From Pseudoalteromonas luteoviolacea NCIMB 1944 (GTDB taxonomy: Bacteria > Pseudomonadota > Gammaproteobacteria > Enterobacterales > Alteromonadaceae), in NCBI RefSeq assembly GCF_001625565.1, contig NZ_AUXS01000037.1:38454-102453 (forward strand): a DNA stretch of 64,000 nt. Direction: 5' to 3'. The notes under the pieces are model-generated. The model saw nothing but the letters and a program-made list of their open reading frames with translations. It had not been told where the DNA came from and ran no database searches. The translations under genes and the position numbers were made by a program. Position 1 is the first letter of the stretch, and each line of letters begins with the position of its first letter. Shown piece by piece: positions 17,202 to 25,709 of this stretch.

Positions 17202-18842
17202 TTACAGTGGGTAGAAACGGTTAGAAAAGCCTGTTAAGTGTACACTCGCAAGTAAGGTGTATGCGTAGACGAGGGATTGGCATAATTGGACTTCATTACT
17301 GGACAAGTTAACACGTTGGCAATTTAACCCGGCATGAGTCGATAATTGCTGCATATATTCGGCATCAAACCGATTATTAATTGCCTGTGTTTGCAGCCAA
17401 CTTTCTCTGTTTGTCGCAACCGATACATAGTTAACTTCGTAGCGCTCAACCAGCGGCTCATTAAAGTTTGCAAAAAGGGCATTGGCAACAAATCGTTTGC
17501 CGCCATACTTAGTCAAAAGCCGAAAATCAACATACTCTTCAAATTCGCCTTCGTCATTAAGCTCCTGCCAATGCTGCGTTAATTTTTCGTCAAAAAAAGC
17601 CGTTGGTGACTGAATCAAAGCATTCTGACTTTTATCGCTAAGTGTTCGTGCATGGTACTGCAACTCGTAATAGCACAGCCTGCACATGCTGGTGCTCTTC
17701 GCTAACAAATACCCTTGCTCATCAACATACAGTCGGGCACCAGCTGGAACAACAATATTGATGCCATAGTAGGCATCGCTGTAAATATCGAACTTTGTCG
17801 CTTCGAAATCAATGCTAAATTCACCAAATATTGCTTTGAACAAGTGATTAATACTGTGCAGTTCGCTAGGCGTTGCAGTACTTGAAATAAGCTCAGACAT
17901 ACTGCGCGTTTTAATTTTATAAAATTCGAAATTTTGATACTGAACTACACTTGGCTCAGCCACTAAATTGCTGCCAAAGTCCCACTCATCAGAAGCTGCA
18001 TAGGCAGGTGCAAATAGCCAAGCTATTACGTCAAATGACTTGAACACAATACGCCGTTTCGGCGGACTATTGAGCGTTGCTTTTGTTTGCACTTTATCTA
18101 AGGTGAATAGCTTTGAAGTCTTATGCAACCCCGCTGGCAATGTGCTCTGCTTGGAATTTACCAAGGCAGTCAAATTTGTTGCCGGGATAACCCAACTCAC
18201 GTTGGCAGCCCCATTTTCCAAACCCCCATTCCCTATACCCACCAATTTACCTTGGTTATCAAATACCGGCGCACCAGAAAAGCCAGGGAGTAAACTACCA
18301 TCCAAATAATATATTGGAAATTCAATATCTGGAATATTCGTTTTCTTTAGTGTTTCTACAGCATAAGGTGGCAGAAACTGTTTTAAAGTTTCGGGTTTTG
18401 CGTACCCTTTTAGCAGCTCTCTCGTACTCATTGCTAAAGCGCCATGATGGAAGCCCAGTGCAGTTACGTGCTCACGATACTTTGGCTTAGTTTGTTTGAA
18501 ATAGGTCACAGGTAACCACCCTTTTGGTGGCTTCGTTACTTCCAACAGCACTAAATCCGCCTCAGGCAACACTCGCAATACCTTCGCTAAGCGTTTCTTT
18601 TTTCCAAATTCGATAATGATCCGACTTTTGGCATGTGCGTCTAATACATGTAACGAAGTAACAACCCACTGGGGTTTTTGCCACAAGAATCCCGAGGCTA
18701 CATTCATTTCATTGTGGGGCTTTTTGACAACCACTCTTACGGTACTCAAGCTAAGCTGTTCAGGATTGATATTAGCCAGTGTCTGAATCGAAACCAGTAT
18801 GCATATCAACAGCTTTAGTCTACATATTAACTTTCCCATCAT
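17202..18842 (-). CDS. Secreted trypsin-like serine protease
   Basis: The start is taken at 18842 (546 aa), just after the stop of the upstream gene and behind a GGA motif. The first 25 residues (MMGKLICRLKLLICILVSIQTLA) form a signal peptide. A trypsin-like domain follows, with a His in WVVTSLHVLDAH, an Asp in PEADLVLLEV and the Ser in GFSGAPVFDNQGKLVGIGNGG, so a full catalytic triad is visible. The remaining ~300 residues are a long C-terminal region of unknown fold with several paired cysteines (MCRLCYYEL near the middle, LNCQ and QLCQSL near the end). It acts outside the cytoplasm. It is the last gene of a five-gene envelope operon; the substrate is unknown. Confidence 0.82.
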   Translation of the reverse strand: MMGKLICRLKLLICILVSIQTLANINPEQLSLSTVRVVVKKPHNEMNVASGFLWQKPQWVVTSLHVLDAHAKSRIIIEFGKKKRLAKVLRVLPEADLVLLEVTKPPKGWLPVTYFKQTKPKYREHVTALGFHHGALAMSTRELLKGYAKPETLKQFLPPYAVETLKKTNIPDIEFPIYYLDGSLLPGFSGAPVFDNQGKLVGIGNGGLENGAANVSWVIPATNLTALVNSKQSTLPAGLHKTSKLFTLDKVQTKATLNSPPKRRIVFKSFDVIAWLFAPAYAASDEWDFGSNLVAEPSVVQYQNFEFYKIKTRSMSELISSTATPSELHSINHLFKAIFGEFSIDFEATKFDIYSDAYYGINIVVPAGARLYVDEQGYLLAKSTSMCRLCYYELQYHARTLSDKSQNALIQSPTAFFDEKLTQHWQELNDEGEFEEYVDFRLLTKYGGKRFVANALFANFNEPLVERYEVNYVSVATNRESWLQTQAINNRFDAEYMQQLSTHAGLNCQRVNLSSNEVQLCQSLVYAYTLLASVHLTGFSNRFYPL

Positions 18843-18852
18843 CGTTCCATTG

Positions 18853-19692
18853 TCAGACAGGACAAAGCATCTCATGGACTAAACTAACTCCACGTAGCTT
18901 GCTGTTTTCTGTTAATGTTTGCTCTTCAAAGCGCTTGTAAATATGTGTCCAAGGAGCCCCGAACACGCTCTTTACCTGCGTAAAATTCTGCAAATCTGTT
19001 AGCTGTGACTTGCCAATACATGGCATTTTCTCTTGTTGATGAGCACATACAGAATCGCGGATCACCAGTAACATTTTCTTTTGCTCAGAACCCTCAAACT
19101 CAGAAACAATAGCTTCACTCAAGGTCGCCCACACTCCGCCTGTTAACTCGAAGTTATTAACGATTTCGTCAAGCTCTAAACTGCCATCCGTGTAGGACAA
19201 TTCATCACACCCATTCACGACGATACTAGAACTAAACAGCAAACTGCTATGTTGATTTGATATATTTACCGCCTGATCAGAAAAACGAAATTCAGATTTA
19301 ATCGGCATTTCATCATCGACATAGGCGTTATCTAATTGCATTCCAAACTCTTTCAAAGTCAGTAGTTGCAACGCCTGTTGTTCAGTATACCCCGCAGCTA
19401 CATACTGGGCTTTCAGTTCAACTAAAGATGGCGCTAACAGGTTATGCGAGCGCACATAAATGCCCAAATATGCACCGATTACACATGCGATGCCGAATGC
19501 GCCTATTCGTGCTGCTTTTGCATCGTTAAAGTGACGATCGTTTAGCCCCAAAATTGCCGCTAAAATAGTGGTCAAGGCACCAAGTAAAATAGTCACGGTT
19601 GGCGTCACGCTGGTCCCCATGACGACACCGAACAGTAACCCAATACCCGCTCCACCAAACACTGCTACTTTTAGATTTACTTGGTTTTCCAA
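18853..19692 (-). CDS. Inner-membrane protein of unknown function
   Basis: The 279-aa protein begins with three hydrophobic segments (about residues 8-28, 31-48 and 63-80), the first two glycine-rich like channel or anchor helices. A soluble domain of about 190 residues with four cysteines follows (VNGCDELSY, DSVCAHQQ, MPCIGKS, MLCPV), probably periplasmic. No family was recognised. It sits 6 nt after the outer-membrane protein gene and 10 nt before the protease gene, so the products probably work together at the envelope. Confidence 0.65.
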   Translation of the reverse strand: MENQVNLKVAVFGGAGIGLLFGVVMGTSVTPTVTILLGALTTILAAILGLNDRHFNDAKAARIGAFGIACVIGAYLGIYVRSHNLLAPSLVELKAQYVAAGYTEQQALQLLTLKEFGMQLDNAYVDDEMPIKSEFRFSDQAVNISNQHSSLLFSSSIVVNGCDELSYTDGSLELDEIVNNFELTGGVWATLSEAIVSEFEGSEQKKMLLVIRDSVCAHQQEKMPCIGKSQLTDLQNFTQVKSVFGAPWTHIYKRFEEQTLTENSKLRGVSLVHEMLCPV

Positions 19693-19698
19693 AGCTAA

Positions 19699-20664
19699 TT
19701 ACCTTATTAATAAATTGGGCGTTTTATATTTCCTTTTGCGCCTTTTCGTTTTTTTACTGCCAAATTTATACTCGTATTGGGCTGATACCGTATGGGTATA
19801 GCGGTTTTTACTCAACCATAACTTTTCATATTTAACAGCAACTAGGGAACTGGAAGTAAGCCGATATTCTACTTCTGACATCAACACATATTGCCTACTG
19901 CTGCCCCAATAGCTTTGTTTATTATAGTTTGGAAAGACAGAAAAACGGCCACCAATATAGCCTGTCAGCTGTTCTGAAAAATGATGGCCATACTCGGCCA
20001 GCAGCGAGTGATATACCTGACTAGTATCAACAAGAGAAGTACTGCCAAAATTTAGTTTTCGATAGCTCATGACATAATCAAAATCTAGATGAGCAAGGTG
20101 AAAATACTGAACATGGCTCAGCAAGAGGGCTCCACCAAACTCCTTATCTGTTACATGGTTTTCTCGATGCTGATACCTTTCAGAACCCAAATATAGATCT
20201 ATACCGCCAGAGAACCCATGAGGCAGCGCATACTCATAAAAAAGCTCAAACCTAGATTTGTATCTATGGTAATCCACAGAATCGGAAAAATTTGCCGCGC
20301 CTTTACGATTTATTCGACCCTTCAATGCCGTTTGATCTAAAGTTAACTCTCCATAGATTGAGGAATTTGCAAACAGCTTGCCACCGACAGAAAAACGACC
20401 TTCTAAGGTATTTGAGTCGCCTTCGAATGTATCACTGATCACCGCATCATTTACTGGCTGTTTCGACAACGAAAGAGATTGATTGAAAACGGCAACATTG
20501 CTGAAATAATTGACTTTTTTATACCAAGGTTGGCTGCTAGTTGGTTTCTTCTTTAAAGCAAATAGCGGTTGAGCTTCAGCATCTACACTGAAAATTAGCG
20601 CCGCCAAGCTTAGCGAGAGAAAATACACGTTTCTTAGCCGTGATAACAGATTCTTTTTAGCCAT
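19699..20664 (-). CDS. Predicted outer-membrane beta-barrel protein
   Basis: The ATG at 20664 gives 321 aa and an 8-nt overlap with the lipoprotein gene; an in-frame GTG lies 6 nt earlier. An N-terminal signal peptide ends near VDAEAQ (about residue 34). The remainder alternates polar and aromatic residues in strand-length segments (SRFELFYEYALPHGFSGGIDLYLG, HLAHLDFDYVMSYRKLNFG, QYVLMSEVEYRLTSS, SAQYEYKFG), as in outer-membrane barrels. It ends in an unusual basic tail (KKTKRRKRKYK). The family was not recognised. Confidence 0.65.
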   Translation of the reverse strand: MAKKNLLSRLRNVYFLSLSLAALIFSVDAEAQPLFALKKKPTSSQPWYKKVNYFSNVAVFNQSLSLSKQPVNDAVISDTFEGDSNTLEGRFSVGGKLFANSSIYGELTLDQTALKGRINRKGAANFSDSVDYHRYKSRFELFYEYALPHGFSGGIDLYLGSERYQHRENHVTDKEFGGALLLSHVQYFHLAHLDFDYVMSYRKLNFGSTSLVDTSQVYHSLLAEYGHHFSEQLTGYIGGRFSVFPNYNKQSYWGSSRQYVLMSEVEYRLTSSSLVAVKYEKLWLSKNRYTHTVSAQYEYKFGSKKTKRRKRKYKTPNLLIR

Positions 20665-21622
20665 TTGCACCGGTCGCCCCCGTTAACGAGGCCGCCGCAT
20701 TGGCTGCCTGAATTTGCATCTGTAGCTCGGTACTTTGTTTTTGCAGCGACTCAAAATCAATTGCGTTTATTTGCGCTTCAAAAAGTGACTCTTCAACCGT
20801 TGCAGGCACGCCCTTAACTAAGCCACTTTGCGCAAGCTTAACGGCACTTGCCATTACTGACGTTTTAAGATCAGACAAAGTATCTTGGACTTGGTGATTA
20901 TCGGGCTCAGATACAAATTGGCTGATAGCCGAGGACAAAGGGGTCAATAAAGTGATGTTTTCTGCAATCGACGCATTTACAAGACTTAAGGTCGTCATTG
21001 TTTGATCTGAAGACTCATTTACCTTTTCAACCTGTGACAAAGTACTGTCCAAAAGGTTGATATCATCCTCGCTCAAGTTCAGCGCGGTCAAAACTAACCG
21101 ACTTGCTTGAAGTGAGGCCGAATCAACCCCATTTTGGTTAACACCATCCTGTAATTGATTCACGAGCTGGTCATAAACTAAAGTTGTCAATGCGTTTACT
21201 TGCAGTGAGTTACGCTCGGTGTTGGACGATGACAAATGGCTGAGTCTCAACCCAGTCAGTTCTGACGCAGGAACAACTTCTTGGTAATTGGCGATTAAGT
21301 TTCCATTACGATCAAAACACTCTGCGGCATCGCAGACCATAGTGGTATTATCTAGTACATCTATTTTGATATGAAATAAGCTATTTTCATGAACACTGAA
21401 TTGACTTTCAAACTGCGCAAGCTCATTGCTTTGCCCTTGCCAAACAGTTAAGTGATTAATATCACTAACGGTAATTGAAGCATTTGCGAGAGGTCCTTTC
21501 AAAAGACTGCCATTGAGCAAAAGCTCATTGCTCCCTCTAATAAGCCCTTCTTTATAGCAACCAGACAGCGCCACAACCACAATAGCTAGGCTAAAATAAG
21601 TACTGAGTTTTACATAAGTCAT
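20657..21622 (-). CDS. Lipoprotein of unknown function
   Basis: The start at 21622 (321 aa) has an AAAGGAT ribosome site; the frame is open further upstream, but that extension has no signal sequence. MTYVKLSTYFSLAIVVVALSGC is a lipoprotein signal with lipobox LSGC. An N-terminal beta-rich part (LLNGSLLKGPLANASITV) resembles carboxypeptidase-regulatory-like or Big-type folds found in surface lipoproteins. The second half is mostly helical, ending in the Ala/Gly-rich ASLTGATGANG. It is in an operon with the barrel, membrane and protease genes. Confidence 0.68.
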   Translation of the reverse strand: MTYVKLSTYFSLAIVVVALSGCYKEGLIRGSNELLLNGSLLKGPLANASITVSDINHLTVWQGQSNELAQFESQFSVHENSLFHIKIDVLDNTTMVCDAAECFDRNGNLIANYQEVVPASELTGLRLSHLSSSNTERNSLQVNALTTLVYDQLVNQLQDGVNQNGVDSASLQASRLVLTALNLSEDDINLLDSTLSQVEKVNESSDQTMTTLSLVNASIAENITLLTPLSSAISQFVSEPDNHQVQDTLSDLKTSVMASAVKLAQSGLVKGVPATVEESLFEAQINAIDFESLQKQSTELQMQIQAANAAASLTGATGANG

Positions 21623-21714
21623 TGGATATCCTTTCGTAGCCTGCAAGCGATAGCGCCCATTTTTGTATATAAAATGAAAATTAAATGCAACAAAAAAACA
21701 ACCACGCAATAATT

Positions 21715-22125
21715 TTATTTAGAAATAACAATAGGTTGTGTTGGTTCAAATTTAACCGTAAGCTCAGTGGGGGGGCCTGGATCTGGTACTCCTTGTGGAT
21801 TGAGTGCTGGTATCACACTTAATGCACACACAATATCTCCTTTGAGCACAATTGGCGCCCCTCCTTTGAACGTTACTTCAGATAAAACAATGTCATTGAT
21901 AGCGCTGAACGTCACTGTGCCGCCTGCCGCATATGCACCGTTAATGTAAGGTGACATATTGACCTTTTTCGTCAGAAACTTTTCGATATCGTCTTGCACA
22001 GCTATCTCACCATGACAAATCATTCCCTGAGATGCGACTTCTAGTGGTCCTGCTGTTGGCACAACCAATACACCTTTGTCTAGCAGCAAGTTGAAGACCG
22101 TACTTTCGTTAAGAATTTTTATCAT
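21715..22125 (-). CDS. Hypothetical protein, first gene of the envelope operon
   Basis: This 136-aa protein has no signal peptide and no recognised domain. It is beta-rich and has a proline-rich stretch near the C-terminus (NPQGVPDPGPPTEL). It begins MIKILNESTVFNLLLDKGVLVVPT and has a glycine-rich central segment (AAGGTVTFSAI). It is 93 nt upstream of the lipoprotein gene on the same strand and is probably the first gene of the operon reaching to 17.2 kb. I considered a PAAR-like tip protein but see no PAAR repeat pattern. Confidence 0.5.
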   Translation of the reverse strand: MIKILNESTVFNLLLDKGVLVVPTAGPLEVASQGMICHGEIAVQDDIEKFLTKKVNMSPYINGAYAAGGTVTFSAINDIVLSEVTFKGGAPIVLKGDIVCALSVIPALNPQGVPDPGPPTELTVKFEPTQPIVISK

Positions 22126-22448
22126 TGCTTTTACCCGGCACCATCAATAAATAGTTAAACATCTAACAACACGAATTTACTCAGACTTTTAAAACAAATA
22201 CTGTGCTGGATTTACGTTTTATACATGGTGCTATTTAAATTAAGGACTATTACTCTTACAACGCGTGAGCCAAACATGTGTGAACAATAATTACCTTTTA
22301 GTTTGCTTCCCAACGTGAGTCGCCGGATTGGCGCGTTAATAAAATGAATAATAGTTCGATAGAATGCAATTTTGCATACAATATATTGTTGACAATATTC
22401 ACATCTATGGCTAGTTTATAGTCTCTAGGAACATAAAAGGAAATTAAA
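22126..22448. promoter_or_regulatory. Divergent intergenic region before the small peptide gene
   Basis: A 323-nt AT-rich region separates the minus-strand envelope operon from the plus-strand peptide gene. A likely sigma-70 promoter for the peptide is TTGACA at 22389-22394, a 17-nt spacer and TAGTTT at 22412-22417, followed by an AAAGGA ribosome site at about 22436-22441. No other feature is evident. Confidence 0.5.
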
Positions 22449-22640
22449 ATGAAATTAAAACTAAACAAGTCAAAAATTAAAAATCTTTCTAATAATCAAT
22501 CTCTTGATTTAAATGCAACACCAGCTATTGCTGGTGGCAGACCCGGCCGTGAGACTGAATACGATAGAGGTTGTCCGTTCTTTACCCATAGAGAAGCAAA
22601 GACCTGCGGTATGGGTTGGACCTGCGGCGGTGTAAATTAG
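22449..22640 (+). CDS. Candidate RiPP precursor peptide with IAGG leader
   Basis: This 63-aa peptide has a strong ribosome site (AAAGGA, 7-8 nt before ATG), a likely promoter and a terminator right after the stop, so it is a free-standing transcription unit. The N-terminus is a Lys/Asn-rich leader (MKLKLNKSKIKNLSNNQSLD) ending in TPAIAGG, a double-glycine-type cleavage motif at residues 29-30. The 33-residue core has three cysteines (GCPFF, TCGMG, TCGGVN) plus Thr and Ser residues. I recognise this leader type from Pseudoalteromonas small peptides, but no modifying enzyme or peptidase-ABC exporter is next to it. It may be an unmodified secreted peptide or be served by enzymes elsewhere. Confidence 0.6.
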   Translation: MKLKLNKSKIKNLSNNQSLDLNATPAIAGGRPGRETEYDRGCPFFTHREAKTCGMGWTCGGVN

Positions 22641-22656
22641 TACTTTTAGGTTTACC

Positions 22657-22679
22657 AAAGCGTCGTAAGGCGCTTTTTT
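22657..22679 (+). terminator. Intrinsic terminator of the peptide gene
   Basis: AAAGCG and CGCTTT pair across an 8-nt loop, followed by a T-run (CGCTTTTTT). It lies 17 nt after the peptide stop codon. Confidence 0.7.
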
Positions 22680-22809
22680 GCTTACTTAAAACAATTAAAC
22701 CCTCTTTATATTCATCAAAATACTTTTCTATAACCTACCAAAGTCTAACTTACTCACTGATCCGTATCACCTAACGTGTAATGGCTACAATTTAACCAAA
22801 AGGATTATC

Positions 22810-23643
22810 ATGTTCACTTCTCAAACTATAAAAACCCTGTTGTTGAGCCTCAGCTTGTCTTTTACATCAAACTTGCATGCAGCACCAAAATCGGAAGAAG
22901 CGCCACTGCTTTTGATCGGTGCTTCTTTTGCCAATGCTAAAATGCCCTATTTTGACAACCTACAAGCACCACTAAATGGTATCGCCATTAATTCTGGCCG
23001 ATACCTTTCTCTAGGAAATGCCTTAATAAGAGAACCTCGCCTCTCTGGTCATCTAATCAACGAAGGACAAGCTGGCGCAACCACATTCGATAGGTTGACG
23101 TGTTTTCCAGGTCCTGAGTGTGTGGGGCCCGGCTGGGAAGGTTATGAAAAGCAATTTACTAAAGCACTGAGTAGAGTGACCTCCTTTTCCACAGAAGTAT
23201 CCGCCCAATACATCGTTATTATTCGTGGAAATGATTGCAACCACCCCGATGCTTTTGGTATTCCAATGTCAGAAACTTCGGAATGTACTCTAGAACAAAT
23301 GCACTCTTATATAGACACCTTCGTCAATGTTGCCAACCGAGCGCTAGCCGCTGGGATCACACCGATTTTTTCAAAGGCACCGGATTACGATGCGATTGAC
23401 TGGGAAACCCTTAGACAACGGTTTAATTGGCCGTGGATCATAAGCAAAGATAACTATGAAACCTTTTCAGAATTGAGGCTAAACCGTCTTAAAAATGAGG
23501 TACCTGATGCCATTTTTCTCGATATATGGCGCGGTTTTGAACCTATGGATGATGGTTTACATCCAAATCGAAAAACCATGCAACGTGCCGCTAAACGTAT
23601 AGCCAAAGCTGTTAAAAAGCACCGTAAGCAGACAACCGAGTAA
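22810..23643 (+). CDS. Secreted SGNH/GDSL-family hydrolase
   Basis: The 277-aa protein starts with a signal peptide (MFTSQTIKTLLLSLSLSF, cleavage after LHAA, about residue 25). SGNH blocks are visible: the nucleophile Ser in LLLIGASFAN (block I), GND in IIRGNDCN (block III) and the Asp/His pair in DDGLHPN (block V). These hydrolases act on esters of lipids, sugars or acyl groups in the periplasm or outside. The gene has a good ribosome site (AAAAGGATTATC before ATG) and stands alone, converging with the crotonase gene. The substrate cannot be told from sequence. Confidence 0.8.
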   Translation: MFTSQTIKTLLLSLSLSFTSNLHAAPKSEEAPLLLIGASFANAKMPYFDNLQAPLNGIAINSGRYLSLGNALIREPRLSGHLINEGQAGATTFDRLTCFPGPECVGPGWEGYEKQFTKALSRVTSFSTEVSAQYIVIIRGNDCNHPDAFGIPMSETSECTLEQMHSYIDTFVNVANRALAAGITPIFSKAPDYDAIDWETLRQRFNWPWIISKDNYETFSELRLNRLKNEVPDAIFLDIWRGFEPMDDGLHPNRKTMQRAAKRIAKAVKKHRKQTTE

Positions 23644-23670
23644 ACACCGTTACTGCTAGTTTTAATATGA

Positions 23671-23702
23671 GGCCGTTTCCCCTTCCCTGCGCGTAAACGG
23701 CC
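23671..23702. terminator. Stem-loop between convergent genes
   Basis: GGCCGTTT (23671-23678) pairs with AAACGGCC (23695-23702) over a 16-nt loop, between the convergent SGNH and crotonase genes. The T-tracts on both sides are weak, so it is a probable rather than certain bidirectional terminator. Confidence 0.5.
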
Positions 23703-23722
23703 TTCATCGCCATGTCCCGTAT

Positions 23723-24574
23723 TTAATACCTTACGCGCCCAAGTCTACGCAGGTATTTTTGCTGATTTTCGTCAACCTTGACGGCTTTTTTAACCCAGGC
23801 TTCTGCCAATGAGCTAAATTGACCGACAGAGTGTGTTTCTTTTCGGTGCCGATATTTTTGCAACACTGTGTGACCAATATCGCAGGCCTGTGCCCGCTGA
23901 ACTAGACCACGTACACTCTGCTCTCCTTTGCCACACTCTGTCAAAACATCGACCAACCCCAATTCATATAAATCATGAGCACTAAAACGTGTATTAGAAT
24001 ACATGACTTCCATTAGTGCACAGCGTGACGCCTTGTGCTTTAACTTAGATACCAGTAAGTGCTCTAGCCCGTGATTAAAAGCTACGGGCGGATAGAAAAA
24101 CTCTGCACCTTCCTCTGCCACAACACAATCAGCACAAAGAGCAACTTCCATTCCTGCTCCGTAAGCCCTGCCCTGTACCAACACTATGCTGGTTAGATTA
24201 TGCCTAGAACCTGCCAATATTCGATGTAGCAAGGTCATATAGTTAAAAGCATAATCTCGGAGCCAAGGCTCATTTTGTTGTTTTACACAGTTTGTTAAAT
24301 TCACTAGATCGCCACCCAGACTAAAAACCCCCGATTTATCACTACTCAAAACCTTAATCGTATGGTTTTGAGCACGGGACTCTGGTAGATAAAAGTGACC
24401 TAGCTGCTGCAACAAAGATTTAGTAAAGTACGGAGCTTTATCTAGCTGCATTGTTGCCCAATGTAACGACCCAGATCGCATGATCGCCAAGGGCTCACTG
24501 GCATAAACGGAAGTTGCTCTCACTTGCACAAATTCATTACCTGTTTTGATGTGTTGTTCATAGTGCTGACGCAC
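23723..24574 (-). CDS. Crotonase-family protein, RpfF-like
   Basis: The 283-aa protein starts with GTG; this start gives the usual RpfF length. The crotonase core is clear: FSLGGDLVN (oxyanion loop), VQGRAYGAGMEVALCADCVVAEEGAE, and the helix EVMYSNTRFSAHDLYELGLVD. The spacing is like that of RpfF, the enzyme that makes diffusible signal factor (cis-2-unsaturated fatty acid) from acyl-ACP. Of the two catalytic glutamates of RpfF, the first is kept (GMEVAL), but the position 20 residues later, Glu161 in Xanthomonas RpfF, is Pro here (FYPPVAFN). It may therefore be a crotonase with another reaction. No RpfC/RpfG partner lies nearby. Confidence 0.72.
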   Translation of the reverse strand: MRQHYEQHIKTGNEFVQVRATSVYASEPLAIMRSGSLHWATMQLDKAPYFTKSLLQQLGHFYLPESRAQNHTIKVLSSDKSGVFSLGGDLVNLTNCVKQQNEPWLRDYAFNYMTLLHRILAGSRHNLTSIVLVQGRAYGAGMEVALCADCVVAEEGAEFFYPPVAFNHGLEHLLVSKLKHKASRCALMEVMYSNTRFSAHDLYELGLVDVLTECGKGEQSVRGLVQRAQACDIGHTVLQKYRHRKETHSVGQFSSLAEAWVKKAVKVDENQQKYLRRLGRVRY

Positions 24575-24683
24575 TGTCAGCCACTTTGTGATTAGATACT
24601 TTGAAATAATCTTATCCGTCCAACAGCATTCGACACTCGGCGATTCTGCTTCTATTTTTATATAAAACCTCTGGAGTCAATTA

Positions 24684-25286
24684 ATGAAAGCCTTGTTACT
24701 GAGTTTGCTTATTTTAAGTACGTGCAGTTTTGCTGATAATCAGGTGGCAAAAGTCATGCTTGCCAAAAAACAGGTCACAGCTCAGTCAGACAACCAGCAT
24801 CGTGATCTCACGCGTAAATCCCCTATATTTATCGAGGACGCTCTGCATACGGGTAAAAACGCACGCGCACAAGTGAGATTCTCGGAGGGAACCATCTTGT
24901 CTTTGGGAGAACAAACGCAATTTGTTGTTAATCAATTTGAGTATCAGCAAAGCTCAGATGCCAGCTTTGAATTTATCTCGGGCGCATTTCGGATAGTTAC
25001 AGGTGAAATAACCAAAGTTACCAATCCAAATTTTAAAATTAAAACACCAATGGGCTCTATCGGTATACGAGGCACCGACTTTTGGGGTGGAAACCTCTAC
25101 AGCGAAGATACTATTGATGTCATTTTATTAGACAGTGAACATCCAATCGTGGTTGAGAATGAGTATGGACGGGTGGTTATTTCAAAACCGGGAATGGGCA
25201 CTACGTTACAAAAAGACAAAGCACCAACAACACCTGAGATATGGTCAGATAAAAAACTTCAGGACGCAGTCAAAACGATTCAATAA
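24684..25286 (+). CDS. FecR-domain exported protein
   Basis: The 200-aa protein has a signal peptide (MKALLLSLLILSTCSFA) and a FecR domain: LHTGKNARAQVRFSEGTILSLGEQTQFVV followed by FRIVTGEITKVTNPNFKIKTPMGSIGIRGTDFWG. The TPMGSIGIRGTDF segment is a strong FecR signature. In this stand-alone form, exported FecR-domain proteins are not the cytoplasmic-membrane anti-sigma regulators of TonB systems; their role is mostly unknown. It is divergent from the crotonase gene across about 110 nt. Confidence 0.82.
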   Translation: MKALLLSLLILSTCSFADNQVAKVMLAKKQVTAQSDNQHRDLTRKSPIFIEDALHTGKNARAQVRFSEGTILSLGEQTQFVVNQFEYQQSSDASFEFISGAFRIVTGEITKVTNPNFKIKTPMGSIGIRGTDFWGGNLYSEDTIDVILLDSEHPIVVENEYGRVVISKPGMGTTLQKDKAPTTPEIWSDKKLQDAVKTIQ

Positions 25287-25709
25287 TTTACAGGCATGTA
25301 AAACAACACTTCTGTTTATGAAGGTGTTTGAAAATTACTCTCCCCTGCCCTTAGATGGTACCGCTATTAAGCTGTAAAAATCAAAAAAACACATTTTATT
25401 TTACATAAAGTTCAAATTATTAATTATCTATAAACAATGAACTTATCTGTAAAGGTGATTGAACCTTATGAATAAAATAGTAGGTATACTTTTAAATTTA
25501 TAAACCCTGCCCAGAGAAACCCTTATATCATTGATATTTATAAAAATATTAATTCATCATCCAATTTAATAGCTACTTATATTGGCTAATTTGCTCGTAC
25601 CCATTTCGTTTGCTACTTTGCATCTCGTCAACACTTTGGGCCCAAGTGATGAATGACAAAACTAACAAGTGATAAACAACCGAACTAATGAACGACCAAA
25701 GGAAAGAAG
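25287..25709. other. AT-rich intergenic region
   Basis: This 423-nt gap has no credible ORF. A weak stem (about 25305-25328, AACACTT with AAGGTGTT) just after the FecR gene could be its terminator. The right half should carry the promoter of the next gene; I could not pick a convincing one. Confidence 0.5.

Noticed and set aside
21715..22125. PAAR-like spike tip
   Set aside because: I looked for the PAAR glycine/proline repeat pattern because the cluster lacks one, but this beta-rich protein does not show it and lies in another operon.
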